Part shown: piece after piece, positions 41,917-51,500 of the stretch
Layout: the number at the start of each line of letters is the position of its first letter
Numbering within the stretch: position 1 is the first letter of the stretch
NCBI RefSeq assembly: GCF_900104725.1
Contig: NZ_LT629758.1
Location: 434,001 to 498,000, forward strand
From: Actinoplanes derwentensis
Lineage (GTDB): Bacteria; Actinomycetota; Actinomycetes; Mycobacteriales; Micromonosporaceae
Length of the DNA: 64,000 bases
Direction of reading: 5' to 3'
The notes under the pieces: generated by a model
The model's database searches: none
What the model was told of the DNA's origin: nothing
What the model saw: only the letters and a program-made list of their open reading frames with translations
Program-made: the position numbers and the translations under genes

Positions 41917-44190
41917 TCAGCTACCGACGTCGAACGTGACGGTCAGGTCGGCGGCCGACGATCCACCGACGAAGACGTCGATGGTGGTCTCGTCCTGCAC
42001 AAAGCCACGGGTCACAGCACTCCAGTAACGCAGTTGCTCCTGGCCGAGGGTGAACTCGACCGGAATGCTCTGCCCGGCCGCGACCGTGACCCGCCGGAAC
42101 GCCTTGAGCTCGCGAATCGGGCGCGTCGAGGTGCCGTACCGTTGGTGGGTGTAGAGCTGGACGACCTCGTCGGCGGTGCGTTCGCTGGTGTTGGTCACCG
42201 TGACCGTGACGGTGAGGTGCTGCCCGACGGCGATGCGGTCGTGGCTGACGGCGAGGTCGCTGTAGGCGAACTGTGCGTAGGACAGCCCGTGACCGAACCG
42301 GTAGAGCGGGGTACTGGCGTCGTCGGTGTACCGCTGGTGTTGTTCCTCGGGCTGGAAGGTGCGGTGATGGGAGTAGATCATCGGGACCTGCCCGACGTGA
42401 CGGGGCCAGGTGAACGGCAGCCGCCCGGCCGGTGAGACGTCGCCGAACAGCACGCTCGCGACGGCGTCCCCGCCGCGGGTTCCGGGGTACCAGGCCTGCA
42501 CGATGGCGGGCACGTTGCCGTCGGCCCACCGTAGGTCGAGCGGGCGCCCGGACATCACCACGAGGATCACCGGGGTGCCGGTGGCGTGGATGCGCTGGAG
42601 CTGTTCGAGCTGACGGCCGGGCAGGTCGAGGGTGGAGACGGAGGCCTTCTCGCCGATCTGGTTCTGCCGCTGCCCGACGACCACTATGGCGATGTCGGCG
42701 CCGGCGGCCAGCTCGACCGCCTGGTCGATGGCGGTGTCGTGGTCGTAGTCGGCCGGTGTCGTCTCGACGGTCGGGTCCATCCGGTCGAACGGGGACGGGT
42801 GGATGCGTTCGGTGATGCCGGCGCCGGGCGCGTACACGATCGTGGTGCCGTCCTCGGCGCGGGCCCGCAGGCCGTCGAGGATGGTGACGGTCTCGGCGGT
42901 GTCGTGGTCGAACACCCAGGGGCCTAGGGTGTCGCGCTGACCGGTCGCGAGCTGCCCGATGACGGCTACGGTTCCGCTGCTGCCGGCTGCCAGCGGCAGC
43001 CGCTCGCCGTCGTTCTTGAGCAGGACGATGGATCGCTCGGCTGCCTCCCGGGCCAGCTCGCGAGCGCTTTCGGCGGTCAGCACCGTGGCGGCCGCCTCCT
43101 GGTCGACGTACGGGTTCTCGAACAGGCCGAGCCGGAACTTGGCGGTGAGCACCCGGCGTACGGCCTGGTCGACCTCCTTCTCGGTGAGCTGCCCGACGGC
43201 GACAGCATCCGGAATGCGCTGGTAGGCGGGGTCGAACATGGCCATCTCCATGTCCAAGCCCGCGGCGAGCGCTCGTGCGGCGGCGTCGGTGAGGTCCCTG
43301 GCGAAGTGCTGGGTGTGCAGGGACCGGACGGCGTTGGCGTCGGAGACGGTGAATCCGTCGAAGCCGAGCTCGTCGCGGAGCACGTCGGTGAGAAGCCAGG
43401 TGTTACCGGAGGCGGGCACCCCGTTGAGGTCCATGTAGGCGCTCATCACGTTCGCGGCGCCGGCCTCGATCGCGGCCCGGAACGGCGGCAGGTAGACGTT
43501 CCACAACTCGGCGTCGGAGATCTCGGCGTCGTCGTAGTCACGGCCGCCGCGGGAGGCGCCGTACCCGGCGAAGTGTTTGGGTCCGGCCAGCACGTTGTGC
43601 TCGGTGAGGTCGCCTTGGAAGCCGCGGACCTGGGCGGCGGCGATGGCCGACGTCAGGACGGGGTCCTCGCCGGCGCCTTCGACGATGCGGCCCCAGCGGG
43701 GGTCCTGGGTGACGTCGATCATCGGGGCGAACGTCCAGTTGATGCCGACCGCGCGAGCTTCGCGGGCGGCGACCGCCTGGGCCTTCTCGGCAACCTCCGG
43801 GGACCAGGTCGCGGCCATCGCGATGGGGACGGGGAAGATGGTGCGCAGGCCGTGGATGACGTCGTAGCCAACCAGCAGCGGGATGCCGTGCGGGCTCTGC
43901 TCGGCGGCGATCTTCTGCAACTGGTTGATGGTGGCGGGGTCCTTGGCGAACAGCACCGCGCCGGTGCCGCCGCTGCGGATGGCGGCCTGCACCATGAGTG
44001 GCTGCCGCAGGAAGGCACGGTGCTCCTCAGGGAGCGACTCGATGTCGAAGTCGGCGGGGATGTTCATCGCCACGCCCAGATAGAAGTACTGGGTCAGCTG
44101 CCCCGCCTTCTCCGCGAGGGTGAGCCGGGCGAGCAGGTCGTCGACACGGGCCTCGATGGAGAGGTTCGGGTCGCGGTAGGGCAGAGTCAC
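41917..44190 (-). CDS. Beta-glucosidase, glycoside hydrolase family 3
   Basis: The 757-residue enzyme has a GH3 N-terminal barrel (LLVGYDVIHGLRTIFPVPIA; GPKHFAGYGASRGGRDYDDA). The nucleophile Asp lies in GFDGFTVSDANAVRSLH, where a Trp or Tyr more often follows the Asp. The GH3 C-terminal domain (AERSIVLLKNDGERLPL ... GGDAVASVLFGDVSPAGRLP) and a fibronectin-III-like end (TVTVTNTSERTADEVVQLYT) follow. No signal peptide is seen, so it is probably cytoplasmic and cleaves glucosides imported by the MFS protein. GTG 44190 has GAGAAG upstream. It is the last gene of the operon, 28 bases after the GH1 gene. Confidence 0.94.
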   Translation of the reverse strand: MTLPYRDPNLSIEARVDDLLARLTLAEKAGQLTQYFYLGVAMNIPADFDIESLPEEHRAFLRQPLMVQAAIRSGGTGAVLFAKDPATINQLQKIAAEQSPHGIPLLVGYDVIHGLRTIFPVPIAMAATWSPEVAEKAQAVAAREARAVGINWTFAPMIDVTQDPRWGRIVEGAGEDPVLTSAIAAAQVRGFQGDLTEHNVLAGPKHFAGYGASRGGRDYDDAEISDAELWNVYLPPFRAAIEAGAANVMSAYMDLNGVPASGNTWLLTDVLRDELGFDGFTVSDANAVRSLHTQHFARDLTDAAARALAAGLDMEMAMFDPAYQRIPDAVAVGQLTEKEVDQAVRRVLTAKFRLGLFENPYVDQEAAATVLTAESARELAREAAERSIVLLKNDGERLPLAAGSSGTVAVIGQLATGQRDTLGPWVFDHDTAETVTILDGLRARAEDGTTIVYAPGAGITERIHPSPFDRMDPTVETTPADYDHDTAIDQAVELAAGADIAIVVVGQRQNQIGEKASVSTLDLPGRQLEQLQRIHATGTPVILVVMSGRPLDLRWADGNVPAIVQAWYPGTRGGDAVASVLFGDVSPAGRLPFTWPRHVGQVPMIYSHHRTFQPEEQHQRYTDDASTPLYRFGHGLSYAQFAYSDLAVSHDRIAVGQHLTVTVTVTNTSERTADEVVQLYTHQRYGTSTRPIRELKAFRRVTVAAGQSIPVEFTLGQEQLRYWSAVTRGFVQDETTIDVFVGGSSAADLTVTFDVGS

Positions 44191-44218
44191 GGGTTCTTCT
44201 CTCGTTGCGGAACGGCAA

Positions 44219-45424
44219 TCACAACAGGCCGGATCGGGCGGTCGCGCCCAGCCAGCCAAGACTCGGCTTGGGGGTACGGGCGAACGTCTGCCGGTCGACG
44301 GCGACGAGCCCGAACGTCGGCCCCCAGTGGCCCCACTCGTAGTTGTCCAGCAACGACCAGTGCAGGTATCCGCGTACGTCGACGCCGTCGTTCATCGCTG
44401 CCGCGAGCCCGCGCAGCGCTTCCCGGGTGTAATCGATGCGGCGGCTGTCGTCGCCGGTGGCGATGCCGTTCTCGGTGACCAGGACCGGCAGCCCGGTGAC
44501 GGCGGCGGCGTGGCGCACGGCGATACCGAGCGCGTCGGGCCGGTACGCGGCGCCGGTCAGCGTGTTGTCCGGGTGATCGGGGTGCGCGACGACACCGTCC
44601 TGGCCGACCTGCTGCGAGGAGTAGGACTGCACGCCGATGAAGTCGTCGCCGGCAGCGGCTTCGAGGTAGACGTCCTCCTGCTGGTAGCGGATCTCGGCGA
44701 GCTTGTGCTCGGCACCCGGCGCCGCGGTGAGCGCCCCGTTCGCGATCGACCAGCCGACCTTCGCTCCGGTGCGAGCACGGACGATGTCACGTACCGCGTG
44801 GTGGGCCTTGATGAACGGCTGCGCGTATTCGACGGTGGGCGACGGCAGATTCGCGGCGATCCGGTCGCGTTCGGCGTCGCCGTCGACAGTGGGGCTCTGC
44901 CACTGCTGCCACTGCCCGGCACGCATGGCCTCCTGCACCATCACCATCATGGCCATCATGTTGGGTTCGTTGATGGTGACCACCCAGTCGACGCCGTCGA
45001 GGATCTCGGTCACCTTCGTGACGTAGGCGGCGAACCGGTCGGCGGCGTTCGGCGCCCGCCAGCCGCCCTCCTCGGCGAACCAGCGCGGGCTGGAGAAGTG
45101 GTGCAGGGTCACCACGGGGGTTATCCCGAGTTCAAGCGCGGTGCCGATCATGCGTCGGTAGTGTGCGAGTTCGGCGTGGGAGAACTGGCCGGGACGGGGC
45201 TCGATGCGGGCCCACTCGACGCCGAACCGGTAGGCGTTGAGCCCGGCGTCGGCGAGCAGGCGCATGTCCTCGCCGTACCGGTGATAGCTGTCGGTCGCGT
45301 CGCCGGACGGTTCCATGCCGGGCACGAGGGTCTCACGGGCCCACCAGTCGCTGTTGAGGTTGTTGCCCTCGGTCTGGTGGGGCGCGGTGGCGGCGCCCCA
45401 GAGGAAGGTCGCGGGGAAGTCCAT
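44219..45424 (-). CDS. Beta-glucosidase, glycoside hydrolase family 1
   Basis: The 401-residue enzyme begins FPATFLWGAATAPHQTEG, the GH1 N-terminal signature. It has the acid/base Glu in VVTINEPNMM and the nucleophile Glu in VLVTENGIAT. The C-terminal GYLHWSLLDNYEWGHWGPTF is the usual sugar-binding motif. It hydrolyses beta-glucosides to glucose in the cytoplasm. ATG 45424 lies 20 bases after the MFS stop, with GAAAGGAGCC upstream. GH1 and GH3 enzymes in one operon suggest use of several linkages or chain lengths. Confidence 0.95.
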   Translation of the reverse strand: MDFPATFLWGAATAPHQTEGNNLNSDWWARETLVPGMEPSGDATDSYHRYGEDMRLLADAGLNAYRFGVEWARIEPRPGQFSHAELAHYRRMIGTALELGITPVVTLHHFSSPRWFAEEGGWRAPNAADRFAAYVTKVTEILDGVDWVVTINEPNMMAMMVMVQEAMRAGQWQQWQSPTVDGDAERDRIAANLPSPTVEYAQPFIKAHHAVRDIVRARTGAKVGWSIANGALTAAPGAEHKLAEIRYQQEDVYLEAAAGDDFIGVQSYSSQQVGQDGVVAHPDHPDNTLTGAAYRPDALGIAVRHAAAVTGLPVLVTENGIATGDDSRRIDYTREALRGLAAAMNDGVDVRGYLHWSLLDNYEWGHWGPTFGLVAVDRQTFARTPKPSLGWLGATARSGLL

Positions 45425-45444
45425 GGTCGGTGGCTCCTTTCCGG

Positions 45445-46752
45445 TCAGTTGGCGCCGCGGACCTTGGCGGTCACCAGGACGCCGCCGATCAATGTGCACA
45501 CCGCGGCGATCAGGAAGAGCAGACCGTAGTTCTTGTCGTCGCCGGTCATCCCGATCAGCAGCAGCGGCGCCGCGATGACCGGTGCGATGGCCTGCGCGAT
45601 GCTCGTCGCGTAGTTGTTGATGCCGAGGAAACGGCCGGCCTCGGTGTCGCGCTCGGGCAGGACGTCGAGCACGATCGCCTGGTCGACGGCGGAGAACACG
45701 CCCAGGCCGACGCTGCACATCAACGACCCGCCGATGAGTACGCCGACCGCAGACCCGCCGAAGGCCATGGTGATCGCACCTGCGGTGAAGGCGATGCCGG
45801 AGAACAGGACGAAGATGCGCCGCTTTCCCAGCCGGTCGGACAGCATGCCGCCCAGCAGGGCACCGCCGGCGGTGGCGACCACGCCGAGCAGGGACAGGAT
45901 CGCGATCAGGCCGCCGATATCGGCCACTCCTCCATCACCTACGCGGGAGGCGAAGAACAGGGTGGTGAAGGTGGTGGAAAAAGTGACGCCGAAGTTGAAG
46001 ATCAGCCGGCCCAGCCAGTTCCATGCGAAGTCCGGGTACGCGCTCGGCTTGAAGACCATGTCGCTCAGCGCCTTGCCGAGGGTGAGCTTCTGGGTGTTCT
46101 CGACCAGGCCGCGGCTGTCGGCCTCCGGCACCAGCGTCACCCACAGCAGCACGAACACCAGGCCGACAAAGCCTGGGGCGAGAAAGACCAGGAAGTTGTT
46201 GCCGATGAACGCGCTGGCGATGCCGACGCCGATGACGGCGCCGATCATCTGCGCGAAGCCGGACAGGCCGGCGACCCTGCCACGCTGCGACTCGGGCAGC
46301 CGGTCGGCCTGGGACAGGATCAGCGAGTTGTTGGCGTTGCTCCAGCCGATCTGCGCGACCATCCAGGCGAGGGCCAGCACCCAGACGTTGGGGGCGACCG
46401 CCATCAGCGCCAGGCCGATCAGGCCGAGGATCGTGCCGCCCAGGGAGAACGGGCGCCGCCGGCCGAAGCGGGTGCGGGTGCGGTCGCTCCACATCCCGAC
46501 CAGGGGCATCGAGATGGCGGACGCGGCGGCGCCGATACCCACGACGTAGCCGAGGACCTCGACGTTCTCCGGGAGCAGCTGCTCGATCCGCAGGGACAGC
46601 GAGATGCCGACCGGGGCGACGAGCGCGATCATCCCGCCGAGGTAGGCGAGGACTACCAGCCAGATGTAACGGGCGTTCACCGGCGGCGTGTCGTCGCTGC
46701 CGACGGGGGATGCGGCTGCGCTGCGCGCGTTCGGTTCCTTTATGTCTGCCAT
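45445..46752 (-). CDS. MFS sugar transporter (SLC45/GPH-like)
   Basis: The 435-residue transporter has twelve predicted helices. The loop GMWSDRTRTRFGRRRPF after helix 2 is characteristic of GPH or SLC45-type disaccharide/glycoside symporters, and GMLSDRLGKRRIFV follows in the second half. It probably imports cellobiose or other beta-glucosides for the two downstream glucosidases. ATG 46752 follows AAGGAATTCGCG. The promoter region faces the TetR gene and carries two long operator-like repeats, the nearer one about 35 bases from this start. Confidence 0.9.
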   Translation of the reverse strand: MADIKEPNARSAAASPVGSDDTPPVNARYIWLVVLAYLGGMIALVAPVGISLSLRIEQLLPENVEVLGYVVGIGAAASAISMPLVGMWSDRTRTRFGRRRPFSLGGTILGLIGLALMAVAPNVWVLALAWMVAQIGWSNANNSLILSQADRLPESQRGRVAGLSGFAQMIGAVIGVGIASAFIGNNFLVFLAPGFVGLVFVLLWVTLVPEADSRGLVENTQKLTLGKALSDMVFKPSAYPDFAWNWLGRLIFNFGVTFSTTFTTLFFASRVGDGGVADIGGLIAILSLLGVVATAGGALLGGMLSDRLGKRRIFVLFSGIAFTAGAITMAFGGSAVGVLIGGSLMCSVGLGVFSAVDQAIVLDVLPERDTEAGRFLGINNYATSIAQAIAPVIAAPLLLIGMTGDDKNYGLLFLIAAVCTLIGGVLVTAKVRGAN

Positions 46753-46787
46753 CGCGAATTCCTTCGAGCGAGGGGGAACGCCGTCGC

Positions 46788-46853
46788 GAAAAAAATGCCG
46801 CGGCGTGGTTTTCGGGACCGTAGCATGAAAAAAATGTTGCGGTAAGGTTTTCG
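46788..46853. promoter_or_regulatory. Two 27-bp operator-like repeats between the glucoside operon and TetR
   Basis: GAAAAAAATG-n2-GCGG-n3-GGTTTTCG occurs at 46788-46814 (n2 CC, n3 CGT) and again at 46827-46853 (n2 TT, n3 TAA), start to start 39 bases. Each copy is an imperfect inverted repeat (CGAAAA ... TTTTCG). The second ends one base before the TetR start codon. Binding of the TetR protein to both would close the operon and its own gene. Confidence 0.72.
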
Positions 46854-46854
46854 C

Positions 46855-47487
46855 ATGATTTCCCGAGACGACCGCGCGACCGCCGCGCCGCCGCGCTCCC
46901 GTGGGCCTTACGCGAAGACCCGCAAGGTGCGCGAGAGCATCATCGAAGCGGCCGTCGAGGTCTTCGCGGCCACCGGCTACCACGCCGCGGCGATGAAGGA
47001 GATCGCACAGCGCGCCGGCCTCAGCGAGGGCGGCCTCGCCCACCACTTCACCAGCAAGACCGACCTGCTCTTCGAGATCCTCGAGCGACGTGAGGCGCGG
47101 GCGGGCACCCAGATCACCCGCCTGACCGGGATCGTCATGCTGCTCGCGATGGTGGACATCGTGGCCGAGGACAACCGCACTCCCGGCATGGTGGAGCTGC
47201 ACACCACGCTCGCCGCCGAGGCGACCAGCCCCGGCCACCCCTCCCATGAGCACTACCTCAAGCGGTACGCGAACGTACGCCTGGTCGTCAGGAACGCCTT
47301 CGAGACCCTCGCCGAAGCCGGCGTCCTGGACACCACCCTGACCCCGGCCGAGCTCGCCGCCTCCTTCGTCGCCCTCAGCGACGGCCTGCAACTGCAATGG
47401 CTCTACCACCCGGACGAGGTGAACCCCGTGGCGACGCTGAGCGCCTTCCTTCGTTCGGTTGCCCCTCGGGTGGCGCCGTCATCCTGA
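46855..47487 (+). CDS. TetR-family regulator of the beta-glucoside operon
   Basis: The 210-residue protein has a TetR helix-turn-helix (AAMKEIAQRAGLSEGGLAHH, about residues 43-62) after a basic start with RGPYAKTRKVRESIIEAAVE. A ligand domain of the TetR_C_6 kind follows. It is divergent from the transporter-glucosidase operon, with the twin repeats in between, so it is almost certainly its repressor. The inducer is probably a glucoside or glucose derivative (inference). There is no ribosome site before ATG 46855, so the transcript may be leaderless. Confidence 0.9.
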   Translation: MISRDDRATAAPPRSRGPYAKTRKVRESIIEAAVEVFAATGYHAAAMKEIAQRAGLSEGGLAHHFTSKTDLLFEILERREARAGTQITRLTGIVMLLAMVDIVAEDNRTPGMVELHTTLAAEATSPGHPSHEHYLKRYANVRLVVRNAFETLAEAGVLDTTLTPAELAASFVALSDGLQLQWLYHPDEVNPVATLSAFLRSVAPRVAPSS

Positions 47488-47544
47488 GGCTGTACCGCGC
47501 CGAAACTCTATACATGGTCGTGAGTAGGCATTTTGAAGATCGGG

Positions 47545-47890
47545 TCAGGCTGCCCGGTGGTATTCATTGATCACGCCGCCGAGACGTTGCCGATGTCGTA
47601 CCGGGGCGTTCATGGCGATGACGACGGTCGGATCGTGGTTCGGCGGTGAAGACCTCGTCGAACGCGGCGCTGTATTCGCCGTCCCGGTCGCGGATCAGGA
47701 ACCGGAATCGGCCGGTGCGTTCGTCGAGTTCCGTGACGAGGTTGCGGGCCTGCTGGGCGACCCGGGCGTGGTCCGGGTTGGCGGTGACCTCGAGTAGGTG
47801 GACGCGGCGGGTGGCCACCAATCGGCAGGCACTGTGGACGGTGGCACAGAAGCGGGATATCGCGGACTGCGCCGGTGGCCGAGGATTCAT
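47545..47890 (-). pseudogene. Integrase-core (rve) transposase remnant
   Basis: The minus strand reads VATRRVHLLEVTANPDHARV and QQARNLVTELDERTGRFRFL, then [16 protein letters not shown], the middle of an IS-type DDE integrase core (second catalytic Asp in RDRDGEY). After TAEPR the frame breaks, and a different frame supplies the usual transposase end [11 protein letters not shown] with a stop at 47545. Both the N-terminal part and the segment with the catalytic Glu are gone. It is a dead insertion-sequence fragment. Confidence 0.75.
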
Positions 47891-47930
47891 CTCGCCGCCG
47901 CGCGCCTGTCGCGATTCTGAGGAGCCTGAA

Positions 47931-48282
47931 ATGTTTGTACGTCACCGTCAGGTGCTGCCCGTTGCCGTTGTTCTGTTCGCGCTTTCCGCTTGCGCCGCCC
48001 GGCTTCATCCGCCCCGGAGCGGCTGCTCTCGCGCCGTCGACTGACGTTGCCGGGATAGCCGCCGGCCCTGAGCCAAAGGACCTCGAAGGGCTGGTCGCTC
48101 GGTTCGGTGGAGTGTGCGGAGGGGTGGGCGGCGGCCTCCCCGGTGGCATAACCACCACCGTCGGTGACGGTTGGTACCTGTTTCAGTTCATTGGCAAGGG
48201 CTGCATGTATCACGGCGAAGGTAGCGGCTACGACTGCAAGGGCCTCGGTATCGAAGGGTCCGCGCCGTTCTGTATCTCCTGA
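47931..48282 (+). pseudogene. Small lipoprotein gene with a probable frameshift
   Basis: ATG 47931 has GAGGAG six bases upstream and opens MFVRHRQVLPVAVVLFALSA with a lipobox Cys next. That frame ends after 37 codons. One base out of phase, right after the lipobox, a frame continues PGFIRPGAAALAPSTDVAGI and DGWYLFQFIGKGCMYHGEGS and ends APFCIS at 48282. Together they form a plausible secreted lipoprotein of about 115 residues with a Gly-rich centre and three Cys near the end. A one-base indel is the simplest cause; a sequencing error or programmed shift is possible. Confidence 0.55.
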
Positions 48283-48299
48283 CCTTCGTTAGTCGAGAC

Positions 48300-48315
48300 G
48301 GTATTACGCAATACC
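48300..48315. promoter_or_regulatory. Inverted repeat upstream of the NRPS operon
   Basis: GGTATT (48300-48305) and AATACC (48310-48315) flank ACGC in an AT-rich patch, unusual for this DNA, about 230 bases before the NRPS start. It may be an operator or part of the promoter. The rest of 48283-48541 shows only the ribosome site AGGAGG at 48531. Confidence 0.35.
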
Positions 48316-48541
48316 TATCGGTTTCATAGGCCGAGGCCTACTTGATGATGTGCTCCAACGTCTGTCTCTCGACAGAGGGCGACGCGGCTGAGGTCCATTT
48401 TGTGTACCGCGATCCTGATGATATTCGCCATCTTGCTGCTTCTGTGGCTTTCCTCCACAGTGGCGGACTGTGCGCGGCGTTAAAGATCGTCGTACTTGTC
48501 AACGGCGCCGGGGTCCCGGGCGCCCTTCCGAGGAGGCCGTT

Positions 48542-51500
48542 GTGAGCGATCCGTGGACGTTGCCGGAGATGTTCGCCGCGCAGGTGGAGCGCGGCGCCGA
48601 AGAGACCGCCGTGGTGTGTGACGACGCGATGGTCTCGTTCGCGGAGCTGGACGGGCGATCCAACCGATTAGCCCGGCTGCTGATCGACCAGGGGGTCGGC
48701 CCCGAGGTCGTGGTGGCGCTGCGGATGCCCCGCGGAGTCGAGTTCGTGGTGGCCGCCCTCGCGGTGTCGAAGGCCGGCGGGGCGTACGTGCCGGTGGACG
48801 TGGCCTACCCGGCCGTGCGGGCCGAGTTCATGATGGCCGACGCGCGGGCCCGATGCGTGGTCACGACCGCCGGCGCGCGCCTGGAACCTTCGTCCGCGAT
48901 CACCGAGGTGGTGCTCGACGACCCGAAGACCGCGGGCGAGCTTTCCGGATTGGACGGTGGCGCCGTGACGGACGCCGACCGGCACGAGGCGCTGCTGCCG
49001 GACCACGCCGCCTACCTCATCTACACGTCAGGGTCGACGGGCGTACCGAAAGGCGTCGTAGTGACCCATGCGAGTGCTCGGAACCTGGTGCGGTCGCAGA
49101 CGGCGATCTTCGGGCTGGGGCCGGGCTGCCGGCGGCTGCAGTTCGCGTCGGTCAGTTTCGACGCTTCGGTGTCCGAGGTGTGGACGACGCTGCTGTCCGG
49201 TGCGGCCCTGGTGGTGACGGACCGGTCCCGGCTGGTGCCTGGCCCGGAACTGGTGGAGCTGGTGCGTAGCCGTGGGGTCACCCACGTGACGCTGCCGCCG
49301 TCGCTGCTGTCCGCGGTGGAGGATGCCGGGGGACTGCCGGAGTCGGTGACGCTGATCGTGGCGGGGGAGGCGTGCCCGCCGGCGGTGGCGGCTCGCTGGA
49401 GTCGCGAACGGCGCATGTTCAACGCGTACGGGCCGACCGAGGGCACCGTGGCGGCGACCGTGAGTGACCCGCTGGCCGGTGACGGTGTGCCGCCGATCGG
49501 GCGGCCGTTGCCCAACGTGCGGGCGTACGTGCTGGACGACCTGCTGCGGGAACAGACAACTGGTGAGCTGTACCTGGCGGGGGCCGGGGTGGCCCGTGGG
49601 TATGCCGGGCGGACCGGGCTGACCGCCCATCGTTTCGTCGCGGACCCGTTCGGGGCGCCCGGTGAGCGGATGTACCGCACCGGTGACGTGGTGATGCGGC
49701 GGCCCGACGGGCAGCTGGAGTACCGGGGCCGCGCCGACGACCAGGTCAAGATCCGGGGTGTCCGGGTGGAACCGGGTGAGATCGAGTCGGCGCTGATGAG
49801 CCTGCCGGGAGTGGACCAGGCGGTGGTCGTGCCGCACGGCGACGGCGCGGACCGCAGGCTGGTCGCCTACGTGGTGACCGACGACGGCGGTCCGGAACCG
49901 GCCGCGCTGCGCCGGGATCTGGCCGGGCTGGTGCCGGAACATCTGGTGCCGTCGGTGCTGGTGAAAGTCGACGTGCTGCCGGTGACGGTGAACGGCAAGG
50001 TCGACCGGAAGGCGCTGCCGGATCCGGGGGCCGAGTCGGGGCAGCGCGACTACGTCGCTCCGGTCGGCGCGGTGGAGCAGACCCTGGCCCGGTTGTGGGA
50101 GGAGATCCTCGGGGTGACCCGGGTCGGCCGTACCGACGAGTTCTACCGGCTCGGCGGTCATTCGCTGCTGGCGACGCAGCTGGTGAACCGGGTCCGGTCG
50201 GTGATGAACGTGGAGTTGCCGGTCCGGGACCTGTTCGAGACGTCGACGCTGGCTGACCTGGCCCGGCGGGTGTCGGTGTTGAAGACCGGTGTCCGGCCGG
50301 TGCTGCGGCGTCAGGTGCGTTCGGAGCGGGTGCCGCTGTCGTACCCGCAGCAGCGGATGTGGTTGACCGCGCAGTTGCGTGGTGGCGACGGGGCGTATCA
50401 CATCCCGGTGGTGGTCCGGCTCGCCGACGGCCTGGACGAGGCTGCTCTGCGGGCTGCGGTGACCGATGTGGTCCGGCGGCACGAGCCGTTGCGTACCCGG
50501 TTCCCGGTGCTGGACGGGCAGCCGTACCAGCAGGTGGTGCCGATGGCCGAGCTGGGCGAGCTGCTGGTTCGCGAGCCGATCGCGGAGACCGGCTGGCAGG
50601 ACACCGTCAAGCGGATGGTCCGCGAGAGCTTCGACCTGACGGCGCGGATCCCGCTGCGGGTGCGACTGCTGGAGATCGGGCCGGAGGACTTCGTCCTGGT
50701 TCTGGTCGTGCACCACGTCGCCGCTGACGGCGGGTCGATGAAACCGCTGATGCGTGACCTGTCCGAGGCGTACGAGCAGCGCCGGGCCGGGCATCCGCCG
50801 CGGTGGACCGAGTTGCCGGTGCAGTACGCCGACTTCGCGGTCTGGCAGCGTGACCTGGTCCGGCTGGCGCGGCCGCAGATCGCGTACTGGCAGGAACTGC
50901 TCGAAGGTGTTCCCGACGAGATCGCGTTGCCCGTCGACCGGGGCAGGCCTGCCGAACCGACGTATCGCGGCCGGTCGGTGCCGGTGTCGCTGCCCGCTGA
51001 GACGCACGAGCGGGTCGCCGAGGCGGCGCGGCGGCACGGCGCCACCACTTTCATGGTGTTGCAGTCGGCGGTGGCCGCGGTGCTGTTCCGTCTCGGTGCC
51101 GGTACCGACATCCCGCTCGGGTGGCCGGTGTCCGGCCGGGTCGACGAGGCCCTGGAGGATCTGGTCGGCTTCTTCGTCAACACCCTGGTGCTGCGGGCCG
51201 ACCTCACCGGTGACCCGTCGTTCGGCCAGCTCATCGACCGGGTGCGGGAGCAGGACCTGCTGGCGTTCGGCAACCAGGACGTGCCGTTCGAGAGTGTCGT
51301 CGAGGAGCTGAACCCGCCGCGCGTACCGGGCCGACATCCGCTGTTCCAGGTGATGGTCGCCTCGCAGGTCGGCAAGTCGGCGCGGTTCGGCCTGGACGGG
51401 GTGCGTTCGGAGCGGGTCGGTGTGGGATCCGGGTCGGCGAAGTTCGACCTGAGCATCCAGTTCGTCGAGTTCCTCGACGAGGACGGCCGGCCGGCCGGGA

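Noticed and set aside
47931..48282. RiPP precursor peptide next to the NRPS operon
   Set aside because: The Cys/Gly-rich tail is suggestive, but a lipobox precedes it, no RiPP maturation enzyme is nearby, and the frame is broken.
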